Positions 24,901 through 33,343 of a stretch of DNA of 48,039 bases are shown in pieces. A model generated the notes under the pieces. The model was not told the DNA's origin. It saw only the letters and a program-made list of their open reading frames with translations, and searched no databases. Position 1 is the stretch's first letter, and the number at the start of each line of letters is the position of its first letter. The translations under genes and the position numbers were made by a program. Origin of the DNA: Mycobacterium kyogaense (GTDB lineage: Bacteria > Actinomycetota > Actinomycetes > Mycobacteriales > Mycobacteriaceae); the NCBI RefSeq assembly GCF_003254575.1, contig NZ_QJUA01000043.1, forward strand, positions 1 through 48,039. Reading direction: 5' to 3'.

Positions 24901-27377
24901 AGGCCGCCGGCGAAGTAGGCCGCGGCCGCCTCGCCCAGCGACTGGCCCACCAGCGCACCGGGTTTCGCGCCGTGCGACTTGAGGAGCTCACCGAGCGCGA
25001 TCTGGAGCGCGAAGATGGCCAGCTGCACCTTCTCGATGGGCAGCTCGGTGGTCTCGTCGGTGTAGTCGATCGCGTCGTCGAGAATCAGCTCCAGGATGGA
25101 GAAGCCGCGCTCGTCTTGAATGAGGCTGTCGACCTTGTTGATCCACTCGGCGAACGTCTCGTCGCGCAGATAGAGGCTCTTGCCCATCTTCCGGTGCTGG
25201 GCACCGAATCCGGCGAGCACCCACACCGGCCCGTTCGTGACCGGGCCGTCGGCACTGATGACGAGCGGGGTGGGCTTGCCGTCGGCGATGGCGCGCAGAC
25301 CCTTGATCGCCTCGTCGTGATCGTGGGCCAGCACCACCGCGCGTGAGCGGCCGTGGTTGCGCCGCGACAGCGAGCGGCCGATCGACTCCAGCGACGACGC
25401 GCGCCCCTCGGGGCTGTCGATCCAGTCCGCCAGCTCGGCGGCGGCAGCCTTCTTGCGTGACGTCAGGAAGCCCGAGACTGCCAGCGGGACAATGGGTGTC
25501 GGGGGATTCTCGGCATCCGCGGCGGCCTGCTGCTCACGGGCGATCTCGAGCAGCCGCAGCGCCTCGTCCGTCAGACCCGGCAGCTCGTACTCACCCTCGG
25601 CGGTCGCCGCCGGGGTGTCCAGCGCGTCGTCGTCATCGTCGTCGAGGAATTCGCCGTACTCGTCCATCCGAACGCCGCCCACGTACACGGCTTTGGCGTC
25701 GTCGTTGGCGGGCGTCACGACCGCGACGTCGGCTTCGAGAGCAGGTTCGACCAGATCGCTGGCCAGCACCTCGCGCACCACCAGGTGGGCGTTGGCGCCG
25801 CCGAAACCGAAACCGGACACACCGGCGATGGCCCGGCCGCTGTAGCGCGGCCAATCGGTCGCCGTGTCGGCCACCTTGAGGTGTTCGCCCTCGAAGTCGA
25901 TGTAGGGGTTGGGGCCGGCATAGTTGATCGACGGCGGAATCTTGTTGTTGCGCAACGCCAACGCCACCTTGGCCAGGCTCGCCGCGCCGGCGGCCGACTC
26001 CAGGTGCCCCACATTGGATTTCACCGCACCCAGCAGGGCCGGCTTGTCGGCGGCACGACCGCGGCCGATGACGCGGCCCAGCGCGTCGGCCTCGATCGGA
26101 TCGCCGAGGATGGTGCCGGTGCCGTGCGCCTCGACGTAGTCGACGGAGCGCGGGTCGATACCCGCGTCCTTGTAGGCCCTGCGCAGCACGGCTTCCTGGG
26201 CGTCGGGATTCGGCGCCAGCATGCCGTTGGAGCGGCCGTCGTGGTTGACCGCACCACCGGCGATCACGGCGAGGATGTCGTCCCCGTCGCGGCGCGCATC
26301 CTCGAGGCGCTTGAGCACGATCATGCCGCCGCCCTCGGAGCGGGCGTATCCGTCGGCGTCGGCGGAGAACGACTTGATCCGGCCGTCGGAGGCGAGCACG
26401 CCGCCGACCTCGTCGAAGCCGAGCGTGACCAGCGGGGTGATCAGGGCGTTGACCCCACCGGCGAGAACGACGTCGGCATCCCCGGCGCGCAGCGCCTTCA
26501 TGCCCTCGTGCACGGCCACCAGCGCCGACGAGCAGGCCGTGTCGATGGCCATCGACGGGCCGCGGAAATCGAAGAAGTAGGACACCCGGTTGGCGATCAC
26601 CGCACTCGAGTTACCGGTGATGGCATAGGGATGAGCGACGGTGGGGTCGGCGACCGACATGAACATGTAGTCGTTGACCGAGCTGCCGACGAACACGCCG
26701 ACATTGCCGCCACGCAGGCTCGACGCGGGAATCCTGGCGTGCTCCAACGCTTCCCATGTCAGCTCGAGCGCCATCCGCTGCTGCGGGTCGATGTTGTCGG
26801 CTTCCATCTTCGACAGCGCGAAGAACTCGGCGTCGAAGCCCTTGATGTCGGACAGGTAGCCGCCCCGGGTGCGGGCCTTGGCCACCCGCTCGGCGATACG
26901 CGGCTCCGACAGGAACTCCGACCACCGCCCCTCGGGCAGATCGGTGATCGCGTCGCGGCCCTCGAGCAGCGCTTCCCACGTCTGGTCGGGGGTGTTCATG
27001 TCCCCGGGGAAGCGGGTGCCGACACCGACGATCGCGATGTTGAGTCGGCCCTCGTCCCCGTGGCGTGACCAGTCCTCGGCGTCCAGGGCGGCCAGATCCT
27101 CTTCGGGCTCACCCTCGATGATCACCGTCGCCAGCGACTCGATCGTCGGATGCCGGAACGCCACCGTCGCGGTCAGCGTCACGCCGGTCAGGTCCTCGAT
27201 GTCGCTGGCCATGGCCACCGCGTCACGCGAGGACAGACCCAGCTCGACCATCGGCGTCGACTCGCTGATGGAGTCCGGCGACTGCCCGGTGGCATTGCCG
27301 ATCCAGTTGCGCAGCCACTCCCGCATCTCGTTCACGGTCATGTCGGGTACGCGCGGATTGTTCTGCGGCTCAGCCAT
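21954..27377 (-). CDS. pks13: Polyketide synthase Pks13 (mycolic acid condensation)
   Basis: A 1807-residue synthase that condenses the meromycoloyl chain with the carboxylated fatty acid. The domains in order are: N-terminal ACP with the phosphopantetheine Ser at 50 (ELGLSSRD); ketosynthase about 112-535 with Cys282 (DTACSSA), His418 and His458; acyltransferase about 715-1060 with Ser813 (GQSLGE); second ACP with Ser1278 (LGLDSL); a Pro-rich linker about 1395-1430 with two PPTDPSGP copies; and thioesterase with Ser1613 (GWSLGG). All catalytic residues are intact. I prefer ATG 27377 (MAEPQNNP) over GTG 27383 because GAGG lies eight bases before the ATG but only two bases before the GTG. It lies 62 bases downstream of fadD32. 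Confidence 0.97.
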   Translation of the reverse strand: MAEPQNNPRVPDMTVNEMREWLRNWIGNATGQSPDSISESTPMVELGLSSRDAVAMASDIEDLTGVTLTATVAFRHPTIESLATVIIEGEPEEDLAALDAEDWSRHGDEGRLNIAIVGVGTRFPGDMNTPDQTWEALLEGRDAITDLPEGRWSEFLSEPRIAERVAKARTRGGYLSDIKGFDAEFFALSKMEADNIDPQQRMALELTWEALEHARIPASSLRGGNVGVFVGSSVNDYMFMSVADPTVAHPYAITGNSSAVIANRVSYFFDFRGPSMAIDTACSSALVAVHEGMKALRAGDADVVLAGGVNALITPLVTLGFDEVGGVLASDGRIKSFSADADGYARSEGGGMIVLKRLEDARRDGDDILAVIAGGAVNHDGRSNGMLAPNPDAQEAVLRRAYKDAGIDPRSVDYVEAHGTGTILGDPIEADALGRVIGRGRAADKPALLGAVKSNVGHLESAAGAASLAKVALALRNNKIPPSINYAGPNPYIDFEGEHLKVADTATDWPRYSGRAIAGVSGFGFGGANAHLVVREVLASDLVEPALEADVAVVTPANDDAKAVYVGGVRMDEYGEFLDDDDDDALDTPAATAEGEYELPGLTDEALRLLEIAREQQAAADAENPPTPIVPLAVSGFLTSRKKAAAAELADWIDSPEGRASSLESIGRSLSRRNHGRSRAVVLAHDHDEAIKGLRAIADGKPTPLVISADGPVTNGPVWVLAGFGAQHRKMGKSLYLRDETFAEWINKVDSLIQDERGFSILELILDDAIDYTDETTELPIEKVQLAIFALQIALGELLKSHGAKPGALVGQSLGEAAAAYFAGGLSLEDATRTICSRSHLMGEGEAMLFGEYIRLMALVEYSADEIETVFSDFKNLEVCVYAAPTQTVIGGPPDEVDAIIARAESEGKFARKFQTKGASHTSQMDPLLGELAAELQGIEPHPLQVAYYSTVHEGNLIRAGADPIHDVDYWKKGLRHSVYFTHGIRNAVDNGHTTFLELAPNPVALMQAGLTTADAGLHDAQLIPTLARKQDEVDSMTTAMAHLFVHGHDLDFRTLFPRTSRGLAGSLDFANIPPTRFRRKPHWLDAHFTGDSSSVMPGSHVATPDGRHVWEFSPRAEADLAALVKSAAAMVLPDAKLVASEQRAVPAEGSRLVTTLTRHPGGASVQVHARIDESFTLVYDAIVSRNGAQTALPTAVGAGTVAEVAVAAPVEEPEETPGFEADNLTAGANLGASFAKWSPESGETIGERLGTIVGSAMGYEPEDLPWEVPLIELGLDSLMAVRIKNRVEYDFDLPPIQLTAVRDANLYAVEKLIAYAIEHRDEVDQLAEAQKGKTAEEIAAEQAEMMGGASTVAELEAKLAEAGHPIAAPAEQDATQIATDSVEAQQDLTVPAPLSDVAVPAPPTDPSGPGIPPPPTDPSGPSAPSADKPSAASLAAKVLTQEAVTEALGADVPPRDAAERVTFATWAIVTGKSPGGIFNDLPSIDDATAQKLAERLSERADGEVTAEQVKAAGTIQDLSTVVRDLMDAGEVDGFVRTIRARPEGSTRIPVFVFHPAGGSTVVYEPLLKRLPPDTPMYGFERVEGSVEERAAEYLPKLREIQGDGPYILVGWSLGGALAYACAIGLKQSGADVRFVGLIDMVRPGEEIPQTKEETRARWDRYALFAQRTFNVEIPEIPYEELEALDDDGQVRYVLDAVQQAGVEIPGGIIEHQRTSYLDNRLLETAEIQPYDGHVTLYMADRYHDDAIFFEPRYAVRQPDGGWGEFVEDLEVVPVGGEHIQVIDEPYIAKVGAHLSEAITVIESESK

Positions 27378-27439
27378 GTTCACTACCTCACGATCGGCAG
27401 GCAGCCGAGGGCCGCCTGTGCCGTTGCTGTTGGTGGACG

Positions 27440-29329
27440 TCAGTCCGTTTCATCGGGGAAGGCGTTGGCCACCTTGCCGCTGCGCAGGCTGCCGTCCAGG
27501 TATGCCGAGCGGCAGGCGCGGCGGCCGATCTTGCCGCTCGACGTACGCGGGATCGCGCCGGCGGGAGTAAGCAGCACGTCGCGCACCGTCACACCGTGGC
27601 GCACCGCGATCGCCGCGCGGATGTCGTCGGCGATCGGCCCCATGTCCAGCTTGTGGGCGCCCGGTGCGCGCTCGCCGACGATGACGAGCTGCTCGGACGT
27701 GTCACTCGGGTCCCGCTTGAGACCCGAATGCGCATCGGCGAACACCTCGTCGGGCAACTGGTTGGCCGGCACGGAGAACGCGGCGACGAACCCGGTGCGC
27801 AGCGCCTTGGTCGACTCCTGTGCGGAGTACTCCAGGTCCTGCGGATAGTGGTTGCGGCCGTCGATGATGACGAGGTCCTTGGTGCGGCCGGTGATGAAGA
27901 GCTCGCCGTCGTGGTAGGCGCCGAGGTCTCCGGTGCGCACCCACGTCGCGTCGTCGGTGGCGCCCTGGGCGTGCGACGGCTCGGTGCGTGACTTCAAGAT
28001 GTTGTGGAACGTCGCGGTGGTCTCGTCGGGCTTGCCCCAGTAGCCGGTGCCCATGTTCTGGCCGCTGATCCAGACCTCCCCGATCTGGCCGTCGGGCAGC
28101 TCACTGGCGGTGTCTGCGTCGACGATGACCGCCCACTCCGCGACACCGATCTTGCCGGCGCCGGCCTGCGCGACCGCCTTGGGAGAGTCGGCGGGCACCT
28201 CGACGAAGCGGTGCTTGTTGAGCTCGTCGCGGTCCACGTGGATGATCCGGGGCTCGGCGTTCATCGGTGTGGTCGAGACGAACAGCGTGGCCTCGGCCAG
28301 GCCGTAGGACGGCTTGATGGCCTGCGGCTTGAAGCCGAAGGGGCCGAACGCCTCGTTGAACCGGTTGACCGTGGCCGCCGAGATCGGCTCGCTGCCGTTG
28401 AGGATGCACTTGATGTTCGACATGTCGATGGGCTCTTCGCCCTCTTTGGGCACACCACGCGCGGCCGCGTGATCGAACGCGAAGTTCGGCGCCACCGAGA
28501 TGGTGCCCCCGGTGTCACCTTCCTTGCGCGCCATCTCCCGGATCCACCGACCGGGTCGGCGGACGAACGCGGCAGGCGTCATGAAGGTGATGTAGTGCCC
28601 GAGCATCGGCGACAACAGCACGGTGATCAGGCCCATGTCGTGGAAGAACGGCAGCCAGGAGACGCCCCGGTCGCCCTCCTGCCCGTCGAGCGCCTCGATG
28701 ACCTGGACCACGTTCGTGGCCAGGTTGAGGTGGGTGATCTGCACACCGGTCGGGATGCGGGTCGAGCCGGACGTGTACTGCAGGTAGGCGATCGTGTCGT
28801 GCTGGACATCGACCGGTTCCCACGTCGAGCCGACCTCGGTGGGCACCGCGTCGACGGCGATGACGCGCGGACGCTGGTTCGCCGGCCGGGTGCGGAAGAA
28901 CTTGCGGACGCCCTCTGCGGCCGCGGTCGTCGTCAAGACCGCCGACGGCGAGCAGTCGTCGAGCACGGCGTGCAGCCGGCCGACGTGGCCGGGCTCGTTG
29001 GGGTCGAACAGCGGCACGGCGATCCGGCCGGCGTAGAGCGTGCCGAAGAACGCCACCAGGTAGTCCAGGTTCTGCGGGCACAGGATCGCGATGCGGTCAC
29101 CGGGCTGGGTGACCTGCTGCAGGCGGGCGCCAATGGCGCGGTTGCGGGCGCCGAAGTCGGCCCACTTGAGGTCGCGGTACACCCCGTCACGCTCGGTCGA
29201 AAAATCCACGAACCGGTACGCCAGCTTGTCGCCGCGCACCTTGGCCCATCGCTCGACGTGCTTGACCAGGTTGCCGCTGTCCGGGAACTTGATCAGCCCG
29301 TCTTTGATGAACGGGTTGTGGAACGCCAT
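27440..29329 (-). CDS. fadD32: Long-chain fatty-acid-AMP ligase FadD32
   Basis: A 629-residue fatty-acyl-AMP ligase that activates the meromycolic acid and loads it on the N-terminal ACP of Pks13. The adenylate-forming motifs are YTSGSTRIPTG (185-195), YGLAEATLF, the aspartate of RTGDLGAY and the C-terminal catalytic Lys in SSGKIGRRACR. The match to M. tuberculosis FadD32 runs end to end. ATG 29329 (MAFHNPF) is chosen because GGAG stands five bases before it; the upstream in-frame ATG 29344 has no such signal. FadD32 is a known in vitro substrate of mycobacterial Ser/Thr kinases, which matters because one is encoded at the end of this operon. Confidence 0.97.
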   Translation of the reverse strand: MAFHNPFIKDGLIKFPDSGNLVKHVERWAKVRGDKLAYRFVDFSTERDGVYRDLKWADFGARNRAIGARLQQVTQPGDRIAILCPQNLDYLVAFFGTLYAGRIAVPLFDPNEPGHVGRLHAVLDDCSPSAVLTTTAAAEGVRKFFRTRPANQRPRVIAVDAVPTEVGSTWEPVDVQHDTIAYLQYTSGSTRIPTGVQITHLNLATNVVQVIEALDGQEGDRGVSWLPFFHDMGLITVLLSPMLGHYITFMTPAAFVRRPGRWIREMARKEGDTGGTISVAPNFAFDHAAARGVPKEGEEPIDMSNIKCILNGSEPISAATVNRFNEAFGPFGFKPQAIKPSYGLAEATLFVSTTPMNAEPRIIHVDRDELNKHRFVEVPADSPKAVAQAGAGKIGVAEWAVIVDADTASELPDGQIGEVWISGQNMGTGYWGKPDETTATFHNILKSRTEPSHAQGATDDATWVRTGDLGAYHDGELFITGRTKDLVIIDGRNHYPQDLEYSAQESTKALRTGFVAAFSVPANQLPDEVFADAHSGLKRDPSDTSEQLVIVGERAPGAHKLDMGPIADDIRAAIAVRHGVTVRDVLLTPAGAIPRTSSGKIGRRACRSAYLDGSLRSGKVANAFPDETD

Positions 29330-29415
29330 CTCAACTCCAATCACATGGGATGAATCCCAAACCCCGAAATCGTACCGGGGTGACGGCCCCCCGCCCCTGA
29401 GCCGCCATCCGCGTC

Positions 29416-29437
29416 CTCGGAGAACGTGCTCTCCGAG
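29416..29437. other. Hairpin in the fadD32 leader
   Basis: CTCGGAGA (29416-29423) and TCTCCGAG (29430-29437) form a perfect 8-bp stem with a 6-base loop. It lies between the culp6 stop and the fadD32 start, downstream of a candidate promoter. There is no U tract on the minus strand, so it may be a leader structure rather than a simple terminator. Confidence 0.5.
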
Positions 29438-29457
29438 CGTGTCTTAGATTTCCCTTA

Positions 29458-29486
29458 ATGTTAGGCGACGCCCTGACTGCCGCCAA
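29458..29486 (-). promoter_or_regulatory. fadD32: Candidate promoter for fadD32-pks13-accD4
   Basis: Read on the minus strand, TTGGCG (29486-29481) and TAACAT (29463-29458) are separated by exactly 17 bases, close to the SigA pattern. The surroundings are AT-rich for this genome. Transcription would start near 29451, giving a leader of roughly 120 bases that contains the 8-bp hairpin. Found by eye only. Confidence 0.4.
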
Positions 29487-29503
29487 ATTTTCGCGGTCAC
29501 GTG

Positions 29504-30526
29504 TCAGCCATGTTTCGGCTGCGGAGCGTTATCGATCAGCTGCCGCGTCCAGTTCAGCGTCCAATCGGTGGCCGGCTGGCCGTCGATGTTCCAGAACTGC
29601 GGAGTGGCGTACATCGCATGGACGGGCTGTCCGGCCCCGCCGCTGAGCACCTCGAGCGTCTTCGGCAACTGCGTGATGTTGAACGCCGACGACGGCGCCG
29701 CACAGATCAGATCGCCGCGCGCGCAGATCTCGTTGGTGCGGTCGTTGAGCGCGCCGAAACCGCCCGGCCGCGGACCCGTCATCGTCAGACCCAGCGCGGA
29801 GAGCGTCGGCACCTCGTTCAACGTGATCTCCGCACCCTGGCCGTCCGGGTTGGGCCCGATGTCCTGGCCGACGCCGTCCTGGCGGCGGCCGTCGGCGACC
29901 AGGGTCACGCCGAGCACCAGATCCTGGTCCACCGGGCCCCGGCCGTTGCCGATGTCGCTGGCGATGTCCCCGGCGATCACCGCGCCCTGGGAGAACCCGA
30001 TCAGCACGTAGCTGGTGAGCGGGCACCGGTTGTTCATGTCCGTCATGGCCTGCACGGCCGCCCGGGTGCCCTCGGTCCGGCTGTCGTTGTAGGACATCTG
30101 CTGATCGGCCGACAGCGGATTGTGGAACTGGGCTGTGTACGGAACCGTGAACACCTCGACCCGATCGTTCCCGAACTCGGCCCGGATCGGATTCGTGACG
30201 CGCAGCAGCAGCGCCGCCGGGAACTGCACGGGATTGAACGGATCGAGCGCCCGCGACGACTCCCATGTGCCGGGGATCGAAATCAGCTGGACGTCGGGGC
30301 AGCTCGCGTCCTGGAACTCCGGCCGCGGCTTGCTGGGCGCACCCGGCGACCCGGACGGCATCCCCGTCGGAGGCAGCGCGGTCGGCGGAATCGCCGTCGA
30401 GCCACCGTCGGGCCGCCGCAGCACGACGATCACGACGGCGACGATCAGCACGACGACGAGGCCCACCGCGCCGGCGGCGAACAGCGCCAGAAGGCGGTGG
30501 CGTTTACGCCGATTGGTCTTGGCCAT
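29504..30526 (-). CDS. culp6: Cutinase-like lipase/thioesterase (Culp6, Rv3802c-like)
   Basis: A 340-residue alpha/beta hydrolase of the cutinase family. A basic N-terminus (KTNRRKRHR) precedes one membrane helix (about 13-37) and a Pro/Ser-rich linker, which anchors the catalytic domain on the outer side. The nucleophile Ser179 is in GFSQGA. Candidate Asp and His of the triad lie in the C-terminal third (NEICARGDLICAA and QPVHAMY). Cys pairs match the family disulfides. The M. tuberculosis homologue is essential and acts on envelope lipids, possibly recycling mycolates. ATG 30526 follows the DUF732 gene by 14 bases, so the two are likely co-transcribed. Confidence 0.92.
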   Translation of the reverse strand: MAKTNRRKRHRLLALFAAGAVGLVVVLIVAVVIVVLRRPDGGSTAIPPTALPPTGMPSGSPGAPSKPRPEFQDASCPDVQLISIPGTWESSRALDPFNPVQFPAALLLRVTNPIRAEFGNDRVEVFTVPYTAQFHNPLSADQQMSYNDSRTEGTRAAVQAMTDMNNRCPLTSYVLIGFSQGAVIAGDIASDIGNGRGPVDQDLVLGVTLVADGRRQDGVGQDIGPNPDGQGAEITLNEVPTLSALGLTMTGPRPGGFGALNDRTNEICARGDLICAAPSSAFNITQLPKTLEVLSGGAGQPVHAMYATPQFWNIDGQPATDWTLNWTRQLIDNAPQPKHG

Positions 30527-30540
30527 GGGTTCGGGAGCTC

Positions 30541-31032
30541 CTAGCAGAGTTGATCGGTGGCGATGCGAATGTAGTCGGCGGTCTCGGCGTGCAGATGACT
30601 CGCCGACGGCGGCGCGCCGCCGGAGCTCATGACACCTTCGGAGGTCGGCTCGCTCGCGTCATTGCGGACCAGCGGCGCGACGAAGTCCCACACCGCCTGA
30701 TCGGTCTGCCTGGCCGCGCGGGCCTGACACACGTACGAGCCGATGCTCAGGGCCGCGAGATCGCTGGACGGCGCCACCCCCGCGGAGCGCAGCGCGTCGA
30801 GATAGGCCCGTTCGCGGGGGGTGACCACCAGCGCGTTGGACGTGTTATCCGGCGCGGGCTGCCCGGGCAACTGCGCGCCGCCCTGCCCGTGCACGGGCGA
30901 CGGCTCGATTTCCGAAGCGGGCCCGGCGACCATCTCGTCGGCGGCCCCGCAACCGGCCAGCCAGGACGAGGCGACCAGCACACACCCCGCCACACCTGCA
31001 CCCGCCAACGCGGACCGTGACCTGTGATGCAC
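30541..31032 (-). CDS. DUF732 family putative lipoprotein
   Basis: A 163-residue secreted protein. The N-terminus HHRSRSALAGAGVAGC is followed by a lipobox-like SSWLAGC, so it is probably lipid-anchored. The C-terminal half holds the DUF732 pattern: YLDALRSAGVAP, then a hydrophobic helix with GSYVCQA, then a final Cys pairing with that one. DUF732 proteins are small mycobacterial secreted proteins of unknown role. GTG 31032 is chosen because it begins directly before the signal sequence, with GGAG just upstream; the upstream frame has no signal-like start. It lies 47 bases after fbpD and 14 bases before culp6. Confidence 0.75.
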   Translation of the reverse strand: MHHRSRSALAGAGVAGCVLVASSWLAGCGAADEMVAGPASEIEPSPVHGQGGAQLPGQPAPDNTSNALVVTPRERAYLDALRSAGVAPSSDLAALSIGSYVCQARAARQTDQAVWDFVAPLVRNDASEPTSEGVMSSGGAPPSASHLHAETADYIRIATDQLC

Positions 31033-31079
31033 GGTCTCCAACGTACCGGGGCTCCCGACCAGCGCCTGCCGGCGCTCGC

Positions 31080-31964
31080 CTACCGGATCGTGGTGGCGAG
31101 CTCTCCGCTCATCGCCCCCAGCTGCGCGCTCCACGTTCCCCAGTCATGGGTGCCACCGGCCGGGAAGTCGAAGTGGCCGTTACCGCCGCCGACGGAGCGG
31201 TAGTGCTGATAAAACGCGCGATTGCTGCCCTGGGCCTGGTCGCAGTAGCCGATCATCGCCGGCACGTCGGTGCAGGTGGTGGTCGACGGGCTGAAGACCC
31301 ACAGGCGCGTGTTGTTGTCGGCCAGCAGCTGCACGTGGACGTCGGGGTCGTGCCACTTCCACCGGCCCAGCTGTGGCAGGCCCCACATGTTGCGGGTGTC
31401 GACGCCGCCGAATTGCGCCAGCCCCGCGGTGATCGCGCCGTTCATCGTCGTGTTCGACGGCGTCAGGAAGCCCGACAGCGACCCGGCGAAGCGATAGCGG
31501 TCGGGATGGAAGGCCGCCATCGTCATCGCGCCGGTGCCGCCCATGGCCGCGCCGACGATCCCGTGGCCGCCCGGCGCGAGCCCCTTGTTGGCGGCCAGCC
31601 AGTTGGGCAGTTCGTCGGCGAGGAACGTCTCCCACTGCTTGCTGCCGTCCTGCTCCCAGTTGGTGTACATGCTCCACGCGCCACCGGCCGGGGCCACCAC
31701 CGAGATGCCCTTACCGGCCAGCGCGTTCATCGCATTGCCCGCGGTCACCCAGTTGCTGACGTCGGGCGCGCCGTTGAACGCGTCGAGCAGGACCACCGCG
31801 TGCGGGCCGCCGCCCTGGAACGCGACCGGGATGTCGCGGCCCATCGCCGCCGACGGCACCATCAGCATCTCGACGCCCTGAGCGTGGGCGGTAGCCACCC
31901 CGCCGGCGAAGCCTGCCGCGGCTGCCAGCACGACAGCCATCAATGTCCGGATCAGCCCACGCAT
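31080..31964 (-). CDS. fbpD: MPT51/FbpD, non-catalytic antigen 85 homologue
   Basis: A 294-residue secreted protein of the antigen 85 fold with a signal peptide ending near TAHAQG. The nucleophile position reads GAAMGGTGAM instead of GLSMAGSAAL, so the catalytic Ser is Ala, the known state of MPT51. It cannot be a mycolyltransferase and is thought to bind fibronectin or sugars. HDWGTW is kept at the C-terminus. ATG 31964 is chosen because a typical signal peptide starts there; the frame is open further upstream but lacks signal features. The length matches M. tuberculosis MPT51 (299). Confidence 0.93.
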   Translation of the reverse strand: MRGLIRTLMAVVLAAAAGFAGGVATAHAQGVEMLMVPSAAMGRDIPVAFQGGGPHAVVLLDAFNGAPDVSNWVTAGNAMNALAGKGISVVAPAGGAWSMYTNWEQDGSKQWETFLADELPNWLAANKGLAPGGHGIVGAAMGGTGAMTMAAFHPDRYRFAGSLSGFLTPSNTTMNGAITAGLAQFGGVDTRNMWGLPQLGRWKWHDPDVHVQLLADNNTRLWVFSPSTTTCTDVPAMIGYCDQAQGSNRAFYQHYRSVGGGNGHFDFPAGGTHDWGTWSAQLGAMSGELATTIR

Positions 31965-32036
31965 CAACCCCACCTCTCGAATCACCGACCGCAACGTAGT
32001 GAACCACATCACCCCGACGGGCCGGGACGCAAAGCG

Positions 32037-32076
32037 ACTGACGGCGGTGGCCCCCGAAGGGGACACCGCCGTCAGT
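32037..32076 (-). terminator. Hairpin terminator downstream of fbpA
   Basis: CTGACGGCGGTG (32038-32049) pairs perfectly with CACCGCCGTCAG (32064-32075), extended inward by CCCC/GGGG with one mismatch and a CGAA loop, and outward by one A-T pair. It starts 20 bases past the fbpA stop. Read on the minus strand it is followed by GTCGCTTTGCG, a weak U-rich run. It would separate fbpA from fbpD. Confidence 0.7.
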
Positions 32077-32096
32077 GTGGTTCAGAGGTGAACGGA

Positions 32097-33128
32097 CTAG
32101 CCGCCGTTGGCCGCGGCGTCGACCGGCACCGCCGGAGCCGACGGCTGCGGCACGGCGCCCAGCACGCGCTGCACGTCGGGCTTCATCTGCTGGAGCTGCT
32201 GGCCCCAGTAGCCCCAGTCGTGAGCACCGGAGGACGGGAAGTTGAACACCCCGTTGGTCCCGCCGTTGGCCAGGTAGGTCTCCTGGAACGTCCGGTTGGT
32301 GCGGATGGTCAGGCCCTCGAGGAACTTGGCGGGCAGGTTGTTGCCGCCCAGCTCAGAAGGCTTGCCGTTACCGCAGTAGATCCAGATGCGGGTGTTGTTC
32401 GCGATCAACTTGTTGATGTTGACGAACGGATCGTTGCGCTTCCAGGCGCTGTTGGGGTCCTCGGTCGGGCCCCACATGTCGTTGGCCTTGTAGCCACCGG
32501 CGTCACCCATCGAGATGTTGACCAGCGCGGGCCACCAGCCCTCGGACAGGTTCAGGAAGCCCGACAGCGACCCGGCGTACTGGAACTGATTCGGGTGGTA
32601 GATCGCCAGCGTCAGGGCGGCCGAGCCGGCCATCGACAGGCCGACGGCCGCGTTGCGGTTGGGGTTCACACCCTTGTTGGCCGCGAGGTAGGCGGGCAGC
32701 TCCTGCGTGAGAAACGTCTCCCACTTGTAGGTCTGGCAACCGGACTTGCCGCAGGCCGGCTTGTACCAGTCGCTGTAGAAGCTGGACTGGCCGCCGACCG
32801 GCATGATCGTCGCCAGGCCGGAGTCGAGGTACCACTCGAACGCCTGGGTGTTGATGTCCCAGCCGTTGAAGTCGTCCTGTGCACGCAGACCGTCGAGCAG
32901 GTAGATACCGGGTGCGTTGGGTCCGCCGCTCTGGAACTGCACCTTGATGTCGCGACCCATACCGGCCGAGGGCACCATCAGGTACTCCACCGGCAGACCT
33001 GGGCGTGAGAACGCGCTCGCCGTTGCGGAGCCGCCCACGACACCGATCACGGCGGGCAACACGGCTGCCACCAGGGCCGCGATCGTGAGCCGTCGCGCAT
33101 TGGCGCGCAGCCTTGAACCGAACTTCAT
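32097..33128 (-). CDS. fbpA: Antigen 85 mycolyltransferase (FbpA-like)
   Basis: A 343-residue secreted acyltransferase that moves mycolates from trehalose monomycolate to arabinogalactan and to a second trehalose monomycolate. The signal peptide is cut near ATASA/FSRPG (residues 39/40). The triad is Ser165 (GLSMAG), Glu271 (AKFLEG) and His303 (GAHDWGYWG). The Cys pair in PACGKSGCQ is the family disulfide. It is named fbpA by its place next to fbpD and aftB; sequence alone does not separate A, B and C with certainty. ATG 33128 (MKFGSRLRAN) opens a normal signal peptide. The 215 bases upstream are its own promoter region. Confidence 0.93.
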   Translation of the reverse strand: MKFGSRLRANARRLTIAALVAAVLPAVIGVVGGSATASAFSRPGLPVEYLMVPSAGMGRDIKVQFQSGGPNAPGIYLLDGLRAQDDFNGWDINTQAFEWYLDSGLATIMPVGGQSSFYSDWYKPACGKSGCQTYKWETFLTQELPAYLAANKGVNPNRNAAVGLSMAGSAALTLAIYHPNQFQYAGSLSGFLNLSEGWWPALVNISMGDAGGYKANDMWGPTEDPNSAWKRNDPFVNINKLIANNTRIWIYCGNGKPSELGGNNLPAKFLEGLTIRTNRTFQETYLANGGTNGVFNFPSSGAHDWGYWGQQLQQMKPDVQRVLGAVPQPSAPAVPVDAAANGG

Positions 33129-33343
33129 GCTTTGTTGTGTCCCATCTTTTCGTACAGCAGCAACCAGCCGCCGGTCCCCGACCCGGCCTCGTGCCCGTGT
33201 AGTCAACCACACCTTTGTGGCCGTCTCTTGTCGCCGCGATACGCGCTCGCGACCCGTCGTCCCATGCCCATCAGGCATATCTGCTGCGGGAGTCCCTCAT
33301 GTTACGAAAGCAGAAACCATGACGCCCGGCCAAATCGTGGGGC
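33129..33343. other. Intergenic region upstream of fbpA
   Basis: There are 215 bases between the aftB stop and the fbpA start, the longest gap in the window apart from its edges. It should hold the fbpA promoter, since fbpA is strongly expressed in mycobacteria. A small inverted repeat CCACA-CCTT-TGTGG is present. I could not pick a convincing -10/-35 pair. Confidence 0.5.

Noticed and set aside
27378..27383. GTG start for pks13 two codons upstream
   Set aside because: GAGG is eight bases from the ATG at 27377 but only two bases from this GTG, so the ATG is better placed.
31500..31600. fbpD as an active mycolyltransferase
   Set aside because: The nucleophile Ser is replaced by Ala in GAAMGG, the normal state of MPT51 rather than a damaged antigen 85.
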